64,000 nt of DNA from Agrococcus carbonis. GTDB taxonomy: Bacteria; Actinomycetota; Actinomycetes; Actinomycetales; Microbacteriaceae. The notes below the pieces were generated by a model. It was not told the DNA's origin and made no database searches. It worked only from the letters and a program-made list of their open reading frames with translations. A program made the translations under genes and the position numbers. Positions 8,309 through 16,486 of the stretch are shown here, one piece after another (position 1 is the first letter of the stretch; the number at the start of each line of letters is the position of its first letter). The stretch lies in NCBI RefSeq assembly GCF_900104705.1, contig NZ_LT629734.1, positions 1-64,000 of the forward strand, read 5' to 3'.

Positions 8309-9037
8309 TCAGGTGATGTCGATGAACACCGGTGCTGAACCTCCGATGTCGACACCGGCGATCACGGTGTTGAAGCCTGACCAACCGCCATGTACGGCGC
8401 GTCCACCGCCGATGTAGATGCCGATGTGCGCGCGACCCACCCCGCCGTCTGCGTAGTAGATGACGTCGCCGGGCGAAGCAGCTGACATCGGGATCGTCGG
8501 ACCGAGATTGAACAGCGAGCTCATTCCCGAGTACGGCAGTCCCGCGGCCCCGATTGCGCGGCGCACCATGGCGACGCAGTCCTGGGAGACGCCGACCTGC
8601 GCGATTGCGGCATCCGCGATGACGCTGCCGGTGGCTCCGGCTGCAGTCACGGGCTCCGCCTGCGTGGCGCTCGGAGCTCCGGCACCGTTGCCTGCGGTAC
8701 CGGTCGCGGCCGCCTGTCCTGCCCGTTCCTGTCGCTCCAGCGCTTCCTCGCGTTCTAGCGTTTCCTCGCGTTCCAGCGCTGCTTCCAGTTCTGCCCGGAT
8801 CTGGGAAAGCTCTTCGGCGGTCGTGGCCTGGACATCGAGGCGGTCGTCGCTGAGGCCGTTGTCGCCGGCGGTCACGACGCCCGACACCGCCTGTGCGTCG
8901 ATAACCATGTTCGGGAGCGGCTGCCCGGAGCCGGGGTCGGCGGCGAGGGCCGGCGCCGCGAGAGGTGTTGCGAGGGCAGCGGCGATGGCGATCACGCCGA
9001 CGCGGCGTACGCCCAGACCGATGGAGGCTCGGGTCAT
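8309..9037 (-). CDS. Secreted NlpC/P60-like (CHAP-type) protein
   Basis: From ATG 9037 the protein has 242 residues: a signal segment (VGVIAIAAALATPLAAPALAA), a Glu/Arg-rich helical stretch with ALEREE and LEREEALERQE repeats, a Gly/Ala/Thr linker, and a C-terminal papain-like hydrolase domain. The probable catalytic Cys is in QDCVAMVRRA, the His is in HIGIYIGGG, and a further VHGGW block follows. Family members cut peptidoglycan stem peptides or act as amidases. The frame extends upstream to 9145 but without a signal-like start. A fragment of a paralogue of its helical/linker region is found at 18.0-18.2 kb. Regulation is not visible. Confidence 0.75.
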   Translation of the reverse strand: MTRASIGLGVRRVGVIAIAAALATPLAAPALAADPGSGQPLPNMVIDAQAVSGVVTAGDNGLSDDRLDVQATTAEELSQIRAELEAALEREETLEREEALERQERAGQAAATGTAGNGAGAPSATQAEPVTAAGATGSVIADAAIAQVGVSQDCVAMVRRAIGAAGLPYSGMSSLFNLGPTIPMSAASPGDVIYYADGGVGRAHIGIYIGGGRAVHGGWSGFNTVIAGVDIGGSAPVFIDIT

Positions 9038-9244
9038 GCGCGGCCCGTTGCGCGAGTCGGTGGAATTGGTGTTGTGGATCGGGCTTGGCACAGGCAGTTT
9101 CTCCGTAGGTTCGGGTGCCAGCGGCACAGAAGTCGACGTTACCAATCCGTTACCTACCTGTCACCTTCCGCGCAGAGTTGGCGGCGTGCCGCATGCGATA
9201 GCTTGCTCGCACCATTCATAGGAGCGACCAGTACGCTCCAAGTG

Positions 9245-9922
9245 ATGCTCACCCGGTACTCCATGGCTGGCGCTGCCGAGCGCGCTGATCGATCCCAGCG
9301 TGGGTCCAAGCTCTCGACACAGAGCTTCCCTGGCCGCAGCAGCCGCTCCACGGTCCGTGGTCTCTTGATCCCGGCGGTCACGGTGAGTGCGCTGGTGCTC
9401 ACCGGCTGCGGCAGCGCAGCAGGTGTCGACGGCCAGGGCGGCGATGCCGGCTACATCGCGGGCGACGGTATCGTCACGGAGATCGCGCCGGAAGCGCGCG
9501 CCGCTCCCGGATCGTTCACCGGCCCCTTGGCCACCGGCGGCGAGTTCGACTCCGCAACGCTCGACGGGGTCGCGCTCGTCAACTTCTGGTACGCCGCCTG
9601 CCCGCCCTGCCGCGTCGAGGCGCCCGTGCTCGCGGACCTGCACGCCGAGTATGGTGACCGAGTCGACTTCATCGGGATCAACGTGCGCGATGGCGCCGCC
9701 CAGGCGCTGGCCTTCGAGGAGGAGTTCGGCATCGAATACCCTTCGGTGCTCGACGACCAATCCGCTCAGGGCCAGCTTGCGTTCGCAGGCATCGTCGCCC
9801 CCAACGCGGTGCCATCGACGATCATCCTCGACGCCGAGGGTCGTGTCGCTGCGCGCGTCTCCGGTGCCGTCACGGACACCAGCATTCTCGCGACCCTGCT
9901 GCAGGAGGAACTGGAGCGATGA
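9245..9922 (+). CDS. ResA/TlpA-like thiol-disulfide lipoprotein
   Basis: A 225-residue lipoprotein with lipobox VLTGC (lipidated Cys about 55) and a thioredoxin-fold domain. The redox site NFWYAACPPCRVE has Cys about 119 and 122, and the cis-Pro region is NAVPSTIIL. ResA-type proteins keep apocytochrome c CXXCH cysteines reduced outside the membrane, with electrons supplied by CcdA. The stop overlaps the ccdA start as ATGA, and ResB and CcsB homologues lie downstream, which supports this role. ATG 9263 is an alternative start. As a lipoprotein it would be a substrate of the LspA and Lnt enzymes encoded on the same element. Confidence 0.85.
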   Translation: MLTRYSMAGAAERADRSQRGSKLSTQSFPGRSSRSTVRGLLIPAVTVSALVLTGCGSAAGVDGQGGDAGYIAGDGIVTEIAPEARAAPGSFTGPLATGGEFDSATLDGVALVNFWYAACPPCRVEAPVLADLHAEYGDRVDFIGINVRDGAAQALAFEEEFGIEYPSVLDDQSAQGQLAFAGIVAPNAVPSTIILDAEGRVAARVSGAVTDTSILATLLQEELER

Positions 9923-10680
9923 GCCGGCTGCTCGTGCTGAGCGGTGCCCTGGACCCAGGCGGGGCCGTGCTCAGCGGGCAACTGCTGCTCTCCGTCCCGA
10001 TCGCGCTGCTTGCGGGCATCGTCTCCTTCGCGAGTCCCTGCATCCTGCCGCTGGTCCCGGGTTATCTGGGCCTGATGGGATCGCTGGTCGGGGAGGAGGG
10101 CGGCCGTGCCAGGCTCATCACCGGCGTGGCGCTCTTCGTCGGCGGCTTGACCGCCGTGTTCGTGCTCGGCACCGCCCTCGTCGGCACCATCAGCTCGTTC
10201 CTGCTCGTTTGGTCCGCGGTGCTCGTGCGCGTTCTCGGCGTGCTGCTGATCCTGCTGGGGATGGTGTTCGTCGGGCAGTTCCGGGTCCTCCAACGCGTAT
10301 GGAAGCCGCCGCAACTGAAGGGCGGCGGAATGTGGACAGCGCCAATTGTGGGGATCATCTTCGCGCTCGGCTGGACCCCGTGCTCGGGCCCGACCCTAGC
10401 CGCCATCAGCGCTCTCACCGTCACCACCGGTAGCGCCTGGCAAGGCGCCCTCCTCGGCTTCGCCTACGCCCTGGGGCTGGGCATACCGTTCCTGCTGCTC
10501 GCGATGGGGCTTGGCTGGATGGGCTCGGCGATGGCGTGGATGCGACGGCACATCCGGGCAATCAACATCGGCGGAGGTGTCACTCTGATGATCATCGGCC
10601 TACTGATGGTGACCGGTGTCTGGGACGCGATCATGAACGAGATGCAGGGGTGGATCCCCTCGTATGTCACGATCATCTAG
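9919..10680 (+). CDS. ccdA: CcdA-type cytochrome c biogenesis membrane protein
   Basis: 253 residues with six to seven hydrophobic segments. The two membrane redox cysteines typical of CcdA/DsbD are in FASPCILPLVPGYLG (Cys 41) and GWTPCSGPTLAAI (about 155). It moves reducing equivalents from cytoplasmic thioredoxin to ResA. Translationally coupled to the gene before (ATGA overlap) and overlapped at its 3' end by resB (17 bases). Confidence 0.92.
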   Translation: MSRLLVLSGALDPGGAVLSGQLLLSVPIALLAGIVSFASPCILPLVPGYLGLMGSLVGEEGGRARLITGVALFVGGLTAVFVLGTALVGTISSFLLVWSAVLVRVLGVLLILLGMVFVGQFRVLQRVWKPPQLKGGGMWTAPIVGIIFALGWTPCSGPTLAAISALTVTTGSAWQGALLGFAYALGLGIPFLLLAMGLGWMGSAMAWMRRHIRAINIGGGVTLMIIGLLMVTGVWDAIMNEMQGWIPSYVTII

Positions 10681-12283
10681 CCGCGATCACGCGGCCGCCA
10701 CCGACCCGCTGCGCCCGGTCGACCACGTCGATGAGCCAGAGCGCGACGAGCTCGCCTTCGGTAGCGGGCCGAAGCTCGGCGTCCTCGGCTGGCTGCGGTT
10801 CATGTGGCGGCAGCTCACCTCGATGCGCACCGCGATCGTGCTGCTGCTGCTGCTCGCCGTGGCAGCGATTCCTGGCAGCCTCGTGCCGCAGCGCTCGAGC
10901 GACCCGAACGGCGTCATCCAGGTGCGCGCCGACAACCCCGAGCTCGTCTGGTTCTACGACGCGCTCTCGTTGCACGACGTCTACTCGAGCCCGTGGTTCT
11001 CGGCCATCTACATCCTGCTGTTCACCTCCTTGGTCGGCTGCGTCATCCCGCGCCTCATGCACCACTGGAAGGCCATGCGCGCGCTGCCGCCGCGCACGCC
11101 CGCCCGCCTGTCTCGCCTCGTCGGCTTCCAGACCGTGGCGGGCGACGCATCCGACCTCGACCGTGCGGATGGGGTGCTCAAGAAGCTCGGGTACCGCACG
11201 ACGCGCTACGGCGACTCGGTCTCTGCCGAGCGCGGCTACCTGCGCGAGACGGGCAACCTGCTGTTCCACATCGCGATGCTCGCGCTGATCCTGGTGGTGG
11301 GGCTCGGCTCGGGCTTCGGCTACAACGGCCAGCGGCTGCTGGTGGAGGGGCGCGGGTTCGCGAACACGCTCTCGAGCTACGACACGTTCACGGAAGGGCA
11401 GTGGTTCGACGACGCGACCCTGCCGCCGTTCGCGGTGCAGCTCGATGACCTCGATGTCGTCTACGAGACGAGGAATCCGAACGCCGTGGGCGCGCCGCTC
11501 GATTTCACGGCACACGTGTCGGTCACTGAGGGCGGGGAGGCGCGCGACGCGCAGATCAAGGTGAACGAGCCGCTGGACGTCGCGGGCGCTGACCTCTACC
11601 TGATCTCCAACGGCTATGCACCGCGCATCTCGGTGCGCGATGCCGAGGGTGAGCTCGTCTACGACGAGTACACCCCATTCCTGGCGCAGGACGACCTGAT
11701 GACGAGCCTGGGCGTGATGAAGTTGCCGGACGGCCTGGAGGAGCAGCTGGGGCTGCGTGGCTTCTTCTACCCGACCGCCGTGGAGCTCGACACCGGTGCG
11801 CTCGCGTCCGCGTACCCAGACATCGCCAACCCCGTGCTGTCGCTGCAGGCGTTTACGGGCGACCTTGGGCTCGACGCGGGCATCCCGCGCTCGGTGTACG
11901 CGCTGGAGACCGACGAGATGACGCAGATCGCGGGTGGGGAGTCGGGCACCGATGCGCTGACGATCGCGCCGGGGCAGACGGTGGACATCCCCGGTGGGCT
12001 CGGCACGATCACGTTCGAGGATGTGCGGCGCTACGGCGTGATTGAAGTGCACGTCGACCACACGCAGACGCCGGTGCTCTGGATTACGGTGGTGCTGTTC
12101 CTCTCCATGCTGGGTTCGCTGCTCATCCCGCGCCGCCGCATGTGGGTGAAGGCTGCGGAAGGGCGGCTCGAGCTCGCTGGGCTCGCGCGCGGCGAGGACC
12201 CGACGCTCGAGCGGGCGGTCGAAGACCTCGCAAGACGCATTGGGGGCGACGCTGTCGCCGGTGTTGGCCGGAGGATCGACTAA
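10664..12283 (+). CDS. resB: ResB-like cytochrome c maturation protein
   Basis: 539 residues. Three N-terminal membrane helices (LTSMRTAIVLLLLLAVAAIP, IYILLFTSLVGCVIP and LFHIAMLALILVVGLGSG) precede a large external domain (about 220-480). A final helix (VLWITVVLFLSMLGSLL) and an IPRRRMWVK basic tail end the protein. ResB with CcsB/ResC forms the System II heme-delivery and ligation complex. It overlaps ccdA, so the three genes form one operon. A fragment of a second resB 3' end is found at 17.9 kb on the other strand. Confidence 0.9.
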   Translation: MSRSSSRDHAAATDPLRPVDHVDEPERDELAFGSGPKLGVLGWLRFMWRQLTSMRTAIVLLLLLAVAAIPGSLVPQRSSDPNGVIQVRADNPELVWFYDALSLHDVYSSPWFSAIYILLFTSLVGCVIPRLMHHWKAMRALPPRTPARLSRLVGFQTVAGDASDLDRADGVLKKLGYRTTRYGDSVSAERGYLRETGNLLFHIAMLALILVVGLGSGFGYNGQRLLVEGRGFANTLSSYDTFTEGQWFDDATLPPFAVQLDDLDVVYETRNPNAVGAPLDFTAHVSVTEGGEARDAQIKVNEPLDVAGADLYLISNGYAPRISVRDAEGELVYDEYTPFLAQDDLMTSLGVMKLPDGLEEQLGLRGFFYPTAVELDTGALASAYPDIANPVLSLQAFTGDLGLDAGIPRSVYALETDEMTQIAGGESGTDALTIAPGQTVDIPGGLGTITFEDVRRYGVIEVHVDHTQTPVLWITVVLFLSMLGSLLIPRRRMWVKAAEGRLELAGLARGEDPTLERAVEDLARRIGGDAVAGVGRRID

Positions 12284-12607
12284 CTGTACGAATTGACCGG
12301 TGGGCGGGCGGGCATCGCCAAAGGTTCCCGGACGACCGCTGTGCACCGGGTCAAGCGCGAAAGTGCCGCGGTCTCGGGGGCCTCTTGAAGCCTTGGAGTC
12401 GGAGACTGTTGCGAACCACCAGCGCCGAGGAGACATCGGCCGCAATGCTCGGATTGAGGAGACGAAGAGGCCTCGAGCTCGGATTGGACGTAGTCCGGCA
12501 GCGTCGAGCGATGGGCACGGGGTCAGCACGACTGCTGACGCACTGGCGCGCCGCTCGAGCGCAGGCTTGGCGGCAGTGCGGTGGCGATCGCTCCCGAGCT
12601 GGGCTGT
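12284..12607 (+). other. Gap without a recognisable gene
   Basis: 324 bases between resB and the convergent ctaG. Open frames exist on both strands, but none has a recognisable domain, and the translations are rich in Arg/Ser/Pro as expected for out-of-frame GC-rich DNA. No hairpin or repeat stood out. Confidence 0.4.
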
Positions 12608-13567
12608 TCAGCTCTGCCGGTCCGCGTCGCTGCCCTGGGCCCGCTGCTGCAGCCGCCGCAGGTACTCGTTGTATGCCTCCGCGTCTTCATCGGCGCGGCG
12701 CTGGTCCCGCCCGGCTTGCCTCGTGTCTTGGCGTCGCCATCGTGCGAGCGTCACGATCAGCATCGCGAGCAGCGGCAACTCTCCGAACGTCCATGCCAGA
12801 ATCCCGGCAATCCCCTGGTCGCGAACCGGGTCGACCTCCCACGCTTCCGGAGCAGCGGCGGCGAAGTAGGGGACGACCGGCGTCGCCGAGAACAGCATCA
12901 CGAGCCCGAACGCGGCATGAACCTGCATCTCGAGAAACACATCGAACATCCGGCTCGGATACGAGGTCCGGCGCGGGAGCGGATCCGAAGACACCAGCGG
13001 CGCGGTGATCAGGATCCCCACGATGAGGAACACGACTTCAAGAAGGATGTGGCCGAACCAGAATCGCAGCACCACATCCGCGACGCCACCGAAGTAGAGT
13101 CCGAAAAAGGACAGCAGCATCAACGGGATGACGAGCGCCGGATGCAGCGCGAATCGAGCCGCTCTCGAACGCAATCCACACAGCGCGACTCGGAGCACGG
13201 TGTTGCCCAGGCCACGATGCGGTGTGGCGCGCAGGAGCAGGGTTCCCGGGGATCCGAGAACGAGCAACGGGGCGATCACCACCATCAAGGCGAGCTGCTG
13301 GAACATGAATATGGAGAACATCAGCCGGCCATAGGCGTCGACGCCTGCGCCCGTGACCACCGCCACCAGCAGGCAGGCGAGCAGGAAGCAGGCGGTGCGC
13401 AGCCACGGCCAACGATGTCCGTGCCGTAGCAATCGCACGACCCCCGCCACGTAAACGATGGCGAGCAGAATGGAGATCGTCGGCAACACAAGCGCGGACG
13501 AAGAGACCGGGAGCAGGAACTGGTCGAAGCTCGGGGGCGTCAGACCGACGGCGTCGGCGGCGCTCAT
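12608..13567 (-). CDS. CtaG/caa3-type cytochrome c oxidase assembly protein
   Basis: 319 residues with about seven membrane helices. The conserved blocks of the CtaG (caa3_CtaG) family are visible: FSIFMFQQLALMVVIAPLL, LGSPGTLLLRA, and FLEMQVHAAFGLVM with a His in the helix. A charged Arg/Gln/Asp tail ends it. These proteins help assemble heme-copper oxidases, probably by copper delivery. It lies in reverse orientation inside the cytochrome c maturation block, between resB and ccsB. The pairing with a copC remnant and CcdA/ResB suggests a respiration or copper module carried on the element. Confidence 0.88.
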   Translation of the reverse strand: MSAADAVGLTPPSFDQFLLPVSSSALVLPTISILLAIVYVAGVVRLLRHGHRWPWLRTACFLLACLLVAVVTGAGVDAYGRLMFSIFMFQQLALMVVIAPLLVLGSPGTLLLRATPHRGLGNTVLRVALCGLRSRAARFALHPALVIPLMLLSFFGLYFGGVADVVLRFWFGHILLEVVFLIVGILITAPLVSSDPLPRRTSYPSRMFDVFLEMQVHAAFGLVMLFSATPVVPYFAAAAPEAWEVDPVRDQGIAGILAWTFGELPLLAMLIVTLARWRRQDTRQAGRDQRRADEDAEAYNEYLRRLQQRAQGSDADRQS

Positions 13568-14092
13568 CGCCGAAGGTCGCGATCTGCTGCGACGGCCCGG
13601 CGATCACACGCAGTTCGATGCCGGTGCTGAGTGCATCGTGGGTGGCTCACGACACCCACCACAACTGCGACATGGTCCACTCCTGGTTCGCTGGCCGCGT
13701 GTTGCCGCAGCACTGTCCCGGTGCGCCTTCACGAGCGCACCGAGCGCGCGCTGCTGTCCATCCGCGGCTGATCTCACGCAGCTGGCAGCAGGTCTGCGCG
13801 CTTCTGGGCCCAGCGTAGTCGGCTCAGGCAAGCCGTCGCCGCGAGGCATCCATCTGACGACCGCGCACTCTCCTGACGAGAGGCAGCGAACTCCGATAGC
13901 TGGGGGACTGGACGGCACCAGATTGCGCCGAGAGCCGCTCTCGCTGGGTCTCAAGTCGCGGCTGCGGTCGTGGCGGCTGGTCCGGCGTGACCGCCATCGT
14001 CCGTCCCAAGCAGGATTGGAGACGCTCCACGATGCGTCGCTGCAAGTGTTGGGGTTCATGGGGCCCTCAACACGGAAGGGTACAATCGACCC
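13568..14092 (+). other. Gap without a recognisable gene
   Basis: 525 bases between ctaG and ccsB. No frame on either strand gives a recognisable protein or a clear ribosome-binding site. It must contain the promoters of ctaG (reverse) and ccsB (forward), which I could not place with confidence. Confidence 0.4.
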
Positions 14093-15028
14093 GTGCCCGT
14101 AGCTGATCTCGACTCCTACTCGCTGCTGCTCGTCTACTCAGCGATGGCGGTGTACACGCTCGCGTTCATCGCCTACGCGATCGACGTCGCGCGCCGCTCG
14201 GCGACAAAGATCGTGCCCGCCGAAGCGCGCATGCCCGTCGGCGCTGGCGCGCCAACGTCCGCGGCCGAGCCGACGGTGGCCGGCACCCCGGGCGCGGCAG
14301 CCGGGCGCGGCGCCCGCATCGGTTTCACGCTGACCGTGCTCGCATGGGCGCTCCACCTGGGCGCGACACTGCTGCGCGGGCTGGCTGCCGGACGGGTGCC
14401 GTGGGCGAACATGTACGAGTTCGCCCTCACCGGCGTCGCCGTCATCGTCGGCGTGTTCGTGCTGTCGCGGCTGTGGAAAGACCTGAACTTCCTAGGGGTG
14501 TTCTTCACCGGGCTTGCGACCGTGTTCCTGGGCGTTGCGACGGTCAACTACTACGTAGCGCCCACACCGCTACCGCCCGCCCTGCAGACGTACTGGCTCG
14601 TCATTCACGTCTTCGTCGCGACGCTCGCGACCGGCTTCATGGGCCTCGGCACGGGCCTGAGCATCCTGCAGCTCATCAAGGAGAAGCGCGACAACGGCTT
14701 CCTGCGGTCGCTGCCGAGCCCGGTGCAGCTCGAGGATCTCGCCTACCGGGTCGGCGTGATCGGGTTCATCTTCTGGACCTTCACGCTCATCGCGGGCGCG
14801 ATCTGGGCGGAGCACGCCTGGGGCCGCTACTGGGGCTGGGACACGAAGGAGGTGTGGACCTTCGTGATCTGGGTCGTGTACGCGGGCTACATCCACGCGC
14901 GTGCGACGCGCGGCTGGCGCGGCTCTCGTTCGGCGTGGCTGCAGATCATCGGCTTCGCAGCGATCATCTTCAACTTCACGATCGTCAACCAATTCTTCAC
15001 CGGCCTGCACGCGTATAGCGGGCTTTGA
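14093..15028 (+). CDS. ccsB: CcsB/ResC-type cytochrome c heme-handling protein
   Basis: 311 residues from GTG 14093, with about eight membrane helices. It contains the tryptophan-rich heme-binding WWD motif in WGRYWGWDTKEVW. Conserved His residues are visible at WALHLG, VIHVF and GLHAYSG. With ResB it exports and ligates heme to apocytochrome c. It is separated from resB by the reverse-strand ctaG, so the usual resABC gene order is broken up. The N-terminus has an Ala/Pro-rich loop of about 35 residues between the first two helices. Confidence 0.93.
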   Translation: MPVADLDSYSLLLVYSAMAVYTLAFIAYAIDVARRSATKIVPAEARMPVGAGAPTSAAEPTVAGTPGAAAGRGARIGFTLTVLAWALHLGATLLRGLAAGRVPWANMYEFALTGVAVIVGVFVLSRLWKDLNFLGVFFTGLATVFLGVATVNYYVAPTPLPPALQTYWLVIHVFVATLATGFMGLGTGLSILQLIKEKRDNGFLRSLPSPVQLEDLAYRVGVIGFIFWTFTLIAGAIWAEHAWGRYWGWDTKEVWTFVIWVVYAGYIHARATRGWRGSRSAWLQIIGFAAIIFNFTIVNQFFTGLHAYSGL

Positions 15029-15234
15029 CGGTCAGCAATCACCTCCACCGCGAGCTGATCTGTGTCGTGTCCTGGGGGCCAGCGTGGCCAGGCAGGGAGC
15101 GGTAGGCAGCTTCGACTAGGCGTTGCAGGCTTGGCCGATTTCGCGTCTTCGTGGCGTGGCGCCGAGGCAGGCGAGGAAGACGCAGCAGCGTCCTGCGCTT
15201 CGGGCGAGCACGGGCGGAAGGTAGAGTGAGGAGA

Positions 15235-15921
15235 GTGCGTACTCGACCCGTTGTTGCTTTCTCGATCATCGCTGCAGCCGCAGCCGTCGTCATCATCGCT
15301 TTGCTGCTGGTCGTACGGCCCTGGGAGGGGAACGGCTCGCCGGTCGCACGCGAAGAACCGGTCGACGCTCTTGCTTCCCCCGCTGCACTGCCACCACTCG
15401 TGGACGAATCGACGCACATCCTGAACAACGCGGGCCCCGGCGCTCCTGTCGTGGTCGAATTCCTCGACTTCGAGTGCGAGGCCTGCGGCGCCGTGTACCC
15501 CACGATGGAAGAGCTCCGTGAGAAGTACGACGGCGAGGTGACCTTCGCTGTCCGCTATTTCCCGCTGCCGGGGCACTCGAACTCTGTCAATGCGGCCCTC
15601 GCCGTCGAAGCTGCTGCACAACAGGGCGCGTTCGAGGCGATGTATCAGCGGATGTTCGAGACGCAATCCGAGTGGGGAGAGAGACAGGCCTCGGAAGCCG
15701 ACCGATTCCGCAGCTACGCCGAGGGCCTGGGCCTCGACGTGGCGGCCTACGACGCCGCCGTTTCGGACCCTGCGACGCTGGCCCGCGTCGAGCAGGACTT
15801 CCAGGCCGGCGCCGAGCTCGGCGTCGACCGGACGCCGACGATCTTCGTCGACGGCGAGCGGCTGGAGCTATCGCAGCTGAGCGACATCGAGACGGCGATC
15901 CAAGCAGCGATGCCGCAGTAG
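15235..15921 (+). CDS. Membrane-anchored DsbA-family thioredoxin-fold protein
   Basis: About 228 residues: one N-terminal membrane helix (VVAFSIIAAAAAVVIIALLL), a short linker and a DsbA-like domain. The redox motif is FLDFECEACGAVYP (CEAC), the cis-Pro region is DRTPTIFVDGE, and between them is an alpha-helical insertion. Such proteins form or shuffle disulfides outside the membrane. GTG 15226 or 15235 is preferred over the frame start at 15151, because the helix then begins about ten residues in, as is usual. It follows the cytochrome c genes in the same direction, 200 bases away. Confidence 0.82.
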   Translation: MRTRPVVAFSIIAAAAAVVIIALLLVVRPWEGNGSPVAREEPVDALASPAALPPLVDESTHILNNAGPGAPVVVEFLDFECEACGAVYPTMEELREKYDGEVTFAVRYFPLPGHSNSVNAALAVEAAAQQGAFEAMYQRMFETQSEWGERQASEADRFRSYAEGLGLDVAAYDAAVSDPATLARVEQDFQAGAELGVDRTPTIFVDGERLELSQLSDIETAIQAAMPQ

Positions 15922-15994
15922 GCACTTCCGGTTTCATGTCCGGAATTCCGTGACCACCGCAAGGTGGGACCCTCAGCGCTCGTGATACTCGGAC

Positions 15995-16384
15995 TCAGAG
16001 ATATTCGCAGATCGTTTCGGGTGTGCACGCCTCTGGCGGTGTCTGTGCCGCATGCCCGCGGAGCTCGGCGACACTCGCCCGCAGGAGGCTGAGCTTCGCG
16101 AGCTGTTCATCGATCTCAACCAGCCGTCGGTCGAGGAGATCCCGAACATGACCGCATGGTGAACCGCCAGCGTCACGAACATCGAGGATCGCCGCGGCCT
16201 GTGCGAGGGTGAGTCCTGCCGCTCGGGCCCGACCGATGAACTCGAGCCGCTGCACTGTCTCGTCGCCATAGTTGCGGTATCCGGCGGTCGTGCGCTCCGG
16301 AGGCTGAAGCAGCCCTCGCTCCTCGTAGTACCGCAGCGTCGACGGTCTCGTCCTCGCCTTCTCCGCGAGCTCCCCGATCCGCAT
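15995..16384 (-). CDS. MerR-family metal-responsive regulator
   Basis: 129 residues. N-terminal winged helix (MRIGELAEKARTRPSTLRYY, then GLLQPPERT.GYRNYG), a dimerisation helix (about 80-110) and a Cys-containing tail. Candidate metal ligands are Cys in GSPCGHV (about 77), EACTP (about 120) and TICEYL (about 126). The arrangement resembles MerR/PbrR/CadR rather than CueR. It is divergent from merA, with a perfect palindrome and suboptimal promoter spacing between them, so it very probably activates merA when Hg(II) or a related metal binds. Confidence 0.88.
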   Translation of the reverse strand: MRIGELAEKARTRPSTLRYYEERGLLQPPERTTAGYRNYGDETVQRLEFIGRARAAGLTLAQAAAILDVRDAGGSPCGHVRDLLDRRLVEIDEQLAKLSLLRASVAELRGHAAQTPPEACTPETICEYL

Positions 16385-16409
16385 CGTGACTACGCCTTCC
16401 GCCGCCCGC

Positions 16410-16441
16410 TTGACCTTCAAGCATGCTTGAAGGTCCATTCT
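16410..16441 (+). promoter_or_regulatory. MerR-type promoter/operator of merA
   Basis: A perfect 24-base palindrome occupies 16412-16435 (half-site GACCTTCAAGCA). The -35 hexamer TTGACC starts at 16410 and overlaps its left edge; a CATTCT -10-like hexamer lies at 16436-16441. The spacer is therefore 19-20 bases, longer than the 17-base optimum. That geometry is the hallmark of MerR-family activated promoters. Confidence 0.8.
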
Positions 16442-16486
16442 GTCGGATGAGGCGGCATGAACGACCCGGTTCCCAGAGGAGGCAAC

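Noticed and set aside
16412..16435. Rho-independent terminator at the merR/merA palindrome
   Set aside because: It lies between divergent start codons with -35 and -10 boxes at its edges and has no T-tract, so it is an operator.
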